Of a DNA stretch of 64,000 nucleotides, positions 60,451-64,000 are shown piece after piece. Numbering within the stretch: position 1 is the stretch's first letter; each line of letters begins with the position of its first letter. This DNA comes from Aliivibrio sifiae. Lineage in GTDB: Bacteria; Pseudomonadota; Gammaproteobacteria; Enterobacterales; Vibrionaceae. The position numbers were made by a program, and so were the translations under genes. The stretch covers positions 103,873-167,872 of the forward strand of contig NZ_MSCO01000001.1 in NCBI RefSeq assembly GCF_002954705.1. Direction: 5' to 3'. Under the pieces are notes generated by a model. It did not search any database. It was not told the DNA's origin and worked only from the letters and a program-made list of their open reading frames with translations.

Positions 60451-62652
60451 TTAAGTAAGGTCTTGTGGTTCTATGTCTAAAGTCCAACGTACTTTTTTTG
60501 CCAGCGGTAGTAATTCAATTGCTGTTTTAGCTCCGCGTAGCATGGATTGCATAACGGTTCTATTTGGTGCTTGAAAAAGTAATTGCCAACGATACTTTCC
60601 TGCTCGTCTTGCTAACGGTGCAGGTATTGGTCCGAGGACGGGGGTTGCGTCATGAAATTGTGGATGGCTTTCTAAAATATCACGAACTTGTCGTAAGAAT
60701 TGTTCCACGTTATCGCTGTTGTTTGCTTCCGCTCTAAATAGAGAGAGGTGAGTATATGGCGGTAATTGAGCAAATTTTCGCTCTTGTAAAGCATACTCAG
60801 CAAAGTGGCCATAGCCTTGATGTAATAAGCTCTGAAGTAGAGAGTGTTCTGGGTGATGAGTTTGTAGGATTACTTCGCCAGGTTTACTTGCGCGGCCTGC
60901 ACGTCCTGCCACTTGAATAAATAACTGAGCTAAGCGCTCTGGTGCGCGAAAATCACTACTAAACAGTGAGCTATCCACGTCAATTAAACCAACGAGCGTA
61001 ACGTTAGGGAAATGGTGACCTTTAGCTAACATTTGAGTACCAATCAGAATTTGATATTCATTGTTTTTAATGGCTTCTAAATAATTCTCTAGACTGCCCT
61101 TTCTACGAGTGCTGTCTCGATCAATACGAACGGTTTTGTATTCAGGAAATAGATTCATGAGCTGGGTTTCAAGCTGTTCTGTACCAACACCAACTGAAAT
61201 GAGTTGAGTTGAGCCGCACCCTTGGCATTGATGAATAATAGGTTGTTGTGAGCCACAATGATGACAACGAATTTCATTACTTTGTTGATGAAAGGTATAG
61301 AAGGCATCACAACGCTTACATTCAGCCATCCAACCACATTCATGACACATCAATGCAGGAGAGAAACCTCGACGGTTCAAAAATAGCATTACCTGATTAC
61401 CTTCAGATAAATGTTTTCTCATTTGAGCTATTAGGGGAGCTGATAATCCACTATTTAGGTATAGTCCTTTTACATCTAGTACGCCATGACGCGCAGGAAT
61501 TGCGGTGCCAGCACGCTTAGTTAATGTTAAGTGATGGTACTTACCTACTTTTGCATTATGCAGCGTTTCTAGTGCAGGAGTCGCTGAACCTAAAATAATC
61601 GGGATATTGTCTAAGTTTGCACGCATGACAGCTAAATCACGGGCGTGGTATCTCATGCTGTCTTGTTGTTTATAAGACACATCATGCTCTTCATCTACAA
61701 TAATAATCCCAAGATCATTAAAGGGGGTAAAAAGCGCGGAACGAGTACCAATAATAATGCCGGCGTGATTATCCCGAGCGGCTAACCATGCATTTAGGCG
61801 TTCTGTATCATTAAGTGCGGAGTGGATCATATCAACGGGCACATTAAAGCGACGCTTAAAGCGGTTAATCGTTTGTGGGGTTAAGCCTATCTCTGGCACA
61901 AGTATAAGGGCTTGTCGTCCTGCTTTTAAAACCGGCTCTAATAACTGAAGGTACACTTCTGTTTTTCCTGAGCCTGTCACTCCGTCTAATAGATAACAGC
62001 CAAATTCAGGATTGGCGTTAACGGTAGCAATCGCAATGGCTTGCTCTTCATTTAATTGTGGTTTTTCTTGTGTTATTTGGACATTACGTTGCCAATAGGT
62101 TGGTTTTGGAGCAAGCGATATTTCTTCAATCCATCCTTTATCGACCACCGCTTTTAAGGTTGCTGCTGTAATGTCTTCTTCAAGCATGTGCTCGTGGCTG
62201 CATTGTTGATGACGAACAAGATTAAGGGCTTTGGCTTGTTTAGGTGCTCGAGTGAGTTTATTGAGATCTTGGTTTTTTCCTAGCTCAGTAATTTGCCATG
62301 CTTTTAGTGCTGAAAAACTGGCTTCTCTTCCTTTTCGTAACCATGCAGGCATGGCATTCGCTAAGGTTTCCCCTAATGGATATTGGTAATACGTACTGCT
62401 CCAATTAAGAAGCTTATAAAGATGAGGCGTCCATAGAGAGGTTGTATCTAGTACAGAATCTAGGCCTTTTAATTTCTTACGGGCAAATTCAGAGTCGTTA
62501 CTTAATTTTGTGACAATTCCGATAAGGCGTTGACGACCAAAAGGCACTTTTACACGACCCCCAATGACTGGGTGTTGTCCGGCTTTAATTAAGTAATCAA
62601 AGGTACGGTCAAGAGGTACGGGAAGTGAAACGTGTGCAATTGAATAGGACAT
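60451..62652 (-). CDS. priA: Primosomal helicase PriA
   Basis: Replication-restart helicase that recognises forked DNA and loads the primosome with PriB, also in this window. 733 residues from the ATG at 62652, matching the usual 732; an ATG at 62661 adds three residues. An N-terminal 3'-end-binding domain (HVSLPVPLDRTFDYL), Walker A GVTGSGKTEVYLQ, DEEHD, and eight zinc-binding cysteines at about 440-480 (CHECGWMAECKRC, CHHC, CQGC). The C-terminal domain ends DIEPQDLT. Divergent from rpmE as in E. coli. Confidence 0.97.
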   Translation of the reverse strand: MSYSIAHVSLPVPLDRTFDYLIKAGQHPVIGGRVKVPFGRQRLIGIVTKLSNDSEFARKKLKGLDSVLDTTSLWTPHLYKLLNWSSTYYQYPLGETLANAMPAWLRKGREASFSALKAWQITELGKNQDLNKLTRAPKQAKALNLVRHQQCSHEHMLEEDITAATLKAVVDKGWIEEISLAPKPTYWQRNVQITQEKPQLNEEQAIAIATVNANPEFGCYLLDGVTGSGKTEVYLQLLEPVLKAGRQALILVPEIGLTPQTINRFKRRFNVPVDMIHSALNDTERLNAWLAARDNHAGIIIGTRSALFTPFNDLGIIIVDEEHDVSYKQQDSMRYHARDLAVMRANLDNIPIILGSATPALETLHNAKVGKYHHLTLTKRAGTAIPARHGVLDVKGLYLNSGLSAPLIAQMRKHLSEGNQVMLFLNRRGFSPALMCHECGWMAECKRCDAFYTFHQQSNEIRCHHCGSQQPIIHQCQGCGSTQLISVGVGTEQLETQLMNLFPEYKTVRIDRDSTRRKGSLENYLEAIKNNEYQILIGTQMLAKGHHFPNVTLVGLIDVDSSLFSSDFRAPERLAQLFIQVAGRAGRASKPGEVILQTHHPEHSLLQSLLHQGYGHFAEYALQERKFAQLPPYTHLSLFRAEANNSDNVEQFLRQVRDILESHPQFHDATPVLGPIPAPLARRAGKYRWQLLFQAPNRTVMQSMLRGAKTAIELLPLAKKVRWTLDIEPQDLT

Positions 62653-62753
62653 AGCCAACATTAATCAAGAATAATAGGATGAATAGTCTACTCTTAGATA
62701 AAAATATCGCAAAGGGGTAAAATAATTGGTGGAAAAAGTAACAGATTAGTTGA

Positions 62754-62781
62754 TTGATCGGCCGCGATTCATTATTATACG
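62754..62781 (+). promoter_or_regulatory. Probable promoter of rpmE
   Basis: TTGATC, 16 bases, TATACG. It gives a leader of about 100 bases before rpmE, which includes the hairpin at 62838-62866. Confidence 0.5.
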
Positions 62782-62837
62782 CGACCTTAAGTAAGTGTAA
62801 TTTATCTATGCTTACTATTTTTGTTACACGACGTGTG

Positions 62838-62866
62838 GTGTCCGGCTTAGATTCGGATGGCGACAC
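62838..62866 (+). promoter_or_regulatory. rpmE leader hairpin (bL31 autoregulation candidate)
   Basis: GTGTC pairs with GACAC and TCCG with CGGA inside it, with an asymmetric bulge TGGC. It sits 23 bases before the start. Gamma-proteobacterial rpmE leaders contain a stem-loop bound by bL31 that represses its own translation (known for E. coli). Assignment is by position and shape. Confidence 0.45.
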
Positions 62867-62889
62867 GGCCTAAATTATAAGGTTTTCCC

Positions 62890-63108
62890 ATGAAAGTAGG
62901 TATCCACCCAGAATACAAAGCTGTTAAAGCTACTTGTTCTTGCGGCAACGAATTTGAATTCAAATCAGCGCTAGGCAAAGACACAATCCACCTAGACGTA
63001 TGTGGCGAATGTCATCCGTTCTACACTGGTAAGCAACGTATCGTTGATACTGGCGGCCGTGTTGATCGCTTCAACAAACGTTTCGGTGCAATTGGTTCTA
63101 AGAAATAA
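62890..63108 (+). CDS. rpmE: 50S ribosomal protein bL31, zinc form
   Basis: Bridges the 50S central protuberance and 30S head. 72 residues. Four cysteines, C16, C18, C38 and C41, mark the zinc-binding C+ form. [20 protein letters not shown] is the family signature. Divergent from priA. Confidence 0.97.
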   Translation: MKVGIHPEYKAVKATCSCGNEFEFKSALGKDTIHLDVCGECHPFYTGKQRIVDTGGRVDRFNKRFGAIGSKK

Positions 63109-63126
63109 TTACCAATTTCCGATAAA

Positions 63127-63155
63127 AGAGGAGTCCAATAGGGCTCCTTTTTTTA
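63127..63155 (+). terminator. Terminator after rpmE
   Basis: AGGAGTCC pairs with GGGCTCCT (one T-G wobble) around AATA, followed by six T's. Confidence 0.85.
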
Positions 63156-63293
63156 TGCCTAAAATTCGGAGTAGTGTCACTTTCTTGTTTGAAATAAAGG
63201 AATAAAATCTTCCATTAAAACCCACATTTTTGTTGGTATGATCTGTAAGTGAGGACTATGAAGTTTGAGCTAGATCAACTATTATTACGATTC

Positions 63294-63309
63294 ACTGTTT
63301 TTAAACAGT
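63294..63309. promoter_or_regulatory. 16-bp palindrome upstream of the malic enzyme gene
   Basis: ACTGTTT-TT-AAACAGT, a perfect palindrome 35 bp before the start. Its right end continues into AGTCCTC (63307-63313), the complement of GAGGACT at 63251-63257, so a longer RNA fold is also possible. It could be a repressor operator or a hairpin; the regulator is unknown. Confidence 0.5.
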
Positions 63310-63343
63310 CCTCCTATAATTATTAGTATTCAGGAAAACCGCC

Positions 63344-64000
63344 ATGTCTGAAGATTTTCGCGAACAAGCTCTCCATTATCACGCTTACCCGACTCCAGGT
63401 AAAATTGAAATTGCATTGACTAAGCCTGCTGATACCGCAGAAGATCTAGCACTGGCATACAGCCCCGGTGTTGCAGAGCCAGTACGTGAAATCGCAAAGA
63501 ATCCTGATGATGTTTATAAATACACATCAAAAGGTAATATGGTTGCAGTGATCTCTAACGGTACCGCAATTCTTGGTTTAGGTAACTTAGGTCCTTTGGC
63601 ATCAAAACCAGTTATGGAAGGTAAGTCATTACTTTTTAAACGTTTTGCAGGCCTAGATTCTATTGATATCGAAGTAAAGCACCGCACAATAGATGAATTC
63701 GTTGATACGGTTGCTAATATTGCTGACACCTTTGGTGGTATTAACTTAGAAGATATTAAAGCCCCTGATTGTTTTGAAATCGAACGTCGTTTAATTGAGC
63801 GTTGTGACATTCCTGTATTTCATGATGACCAACACGGTACTGCAATTGTAACGGCAGCGGGCATGTTGAATGCTATCGAACTTCAAGGTAAGAAGTTAGA
63901 AGAAGCTATTATTGTTTGTTTAGGCGCAGGTGCGGCAGCAGTTGCGTGCATGGAAATGCTTATTAAGTGTGGCGCGATGCGTGAAAAGATCTACATGCTA
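63344..64000 (+). CDS. maeB: NADP-dependent malic enzyme, partial (runs off the window)
   Basis: Oxidative decarboxylation of malate to pyruvate and CO2 with NADP. The first 219 residues are visible, starting MSEDFREQALHYHAYPTPGKIEIA at the ATG 63344 (CAGGAAAA upstream). LAYSPGVAEPVREI, SNGTAILGLGNLGPLASKPVMEGK, FHDDQHGTAIVTAAG and the Rossmann start VCLGAGAAAVACM identify the MaeB class. E. coli MaeB has a C-terminal phosphotransacetylase-like domain; the window ends before that can be judged. Confidence 0.9.
   Translation, partial: MSEDFREQALHYHAYPTPGKIEIALTKPADTAEDLALAYSPGVAEPVREIAKNPDDVYKYTSKGNMVAVISNGTAILGLGNLGPLASKPVMEGKSLLFKRFAGLDSIDIEVKHRTIDEFVDTVANIADTFGGINLEDIKAPDCFEIERRLIERCDIPVFHDDQHGTAIVTAAGMLNAIELQGKKLEEAIIVCLGAGAAAVACMEMLIKCGAMREKIYML

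Noticed and set aside
62609-62866. 85-residue minus-strand frame upstream of priA
   Set aside because: It overlaps the priA start and the rpmE promoter and leader and has no ribosome site.

Overview
The window is a conserved, housekeeping-rich part of the main chromosome of a gamma-proteobacterium of the Vibrionaceae. AT-rich codon use and gene content fit Aliivibrio best (A. fischeri or a close relative); this is inferred from remembered families, not a database search. Vibrio-type marks include motX beside purA (sodium-driven polar flagellar motor), an argH gene fused to an acetyltransferase domain, a peroxiredoxin-glutaredoxin fusion beside oxyR, pilMNOPQ upstream of aroKB, and astCAD next to crp. 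I see no phage, insertion sequence, CRISPR array or obvious foreign island.

Layout. 1-835: tRNA-fMet and tRNA-Gly, a terminator, then about 530 bp without genes that holds a perfect 20-bp inverted repeat carrying two consensus DnaA boxes. This is the place where E. coli keeps datA. 835-13777: queG (minus), then tsaE-amiB-mutL-miaA-hfq-hflX-hflK-hflC, a YjeT-like membrane protein, purA and motX. 13891-20684: hmp facing nsrR, then rnr-rlmB and the ribosomal operon rpsF-priB-rpsR-rplI. 20984-24667: metF and ppc, convergent. 24836-31446: arginine biosynthesis, argE facing argC-argB-argG, then argH(A). 31599-35352: a small DUF3624-like gene, a dihydrolipoamide dehydrogenase paralogue and a peroxiredoxin-glutaredoxin, facing oxyR. 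35424-42446: mrcA facing pilM-N-O-P-Q. 42671-49341: aroK-aroB-damX-dam-rpe-gph-trpS. 49427-54983: pabA, astC/argD, astA, astD and a DUF1338 gene. 55054-56333: crp facing yhfA. 56432-62652 (minus): priA, cytR, ftsN, hslV, hslU. 62890-64000: rpmE and the start of a malic enzyme gene cut by the window edge.

How it works together. The parts are translation and tRNA modification, mismatch repair and Dam methylation, cell-wall building and splitting (mrcA, amiB, damX, ftsN), stress defence (hmp/nsrR, oxyR/peroxiredoxin, hslVU, hflKC), arginine synthesis and breakdown, and surface machines (type IV pilus, flagellar motor). Several regulatory sites can be read directly: tandem NsrR operators at hmp, a full-length OxyR-type site at the peroxiredoxin, a sigma-32 promoter at hslVU, MetJ boxes at metF, ArgR-like boxes at argE/argC, CRP-like sites at crp/yhfA and cytR, and a sigma-28-like and a sigma-54-like promoter at motX.

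I do not see an undescribed multi-gene system. The best leads are non-coding: the datA-like DnaA-box palindrome, the dual motX promoter, a C7 run in mutL, and a heptanucleotide array that forms the U-tract of the ppc terminator.
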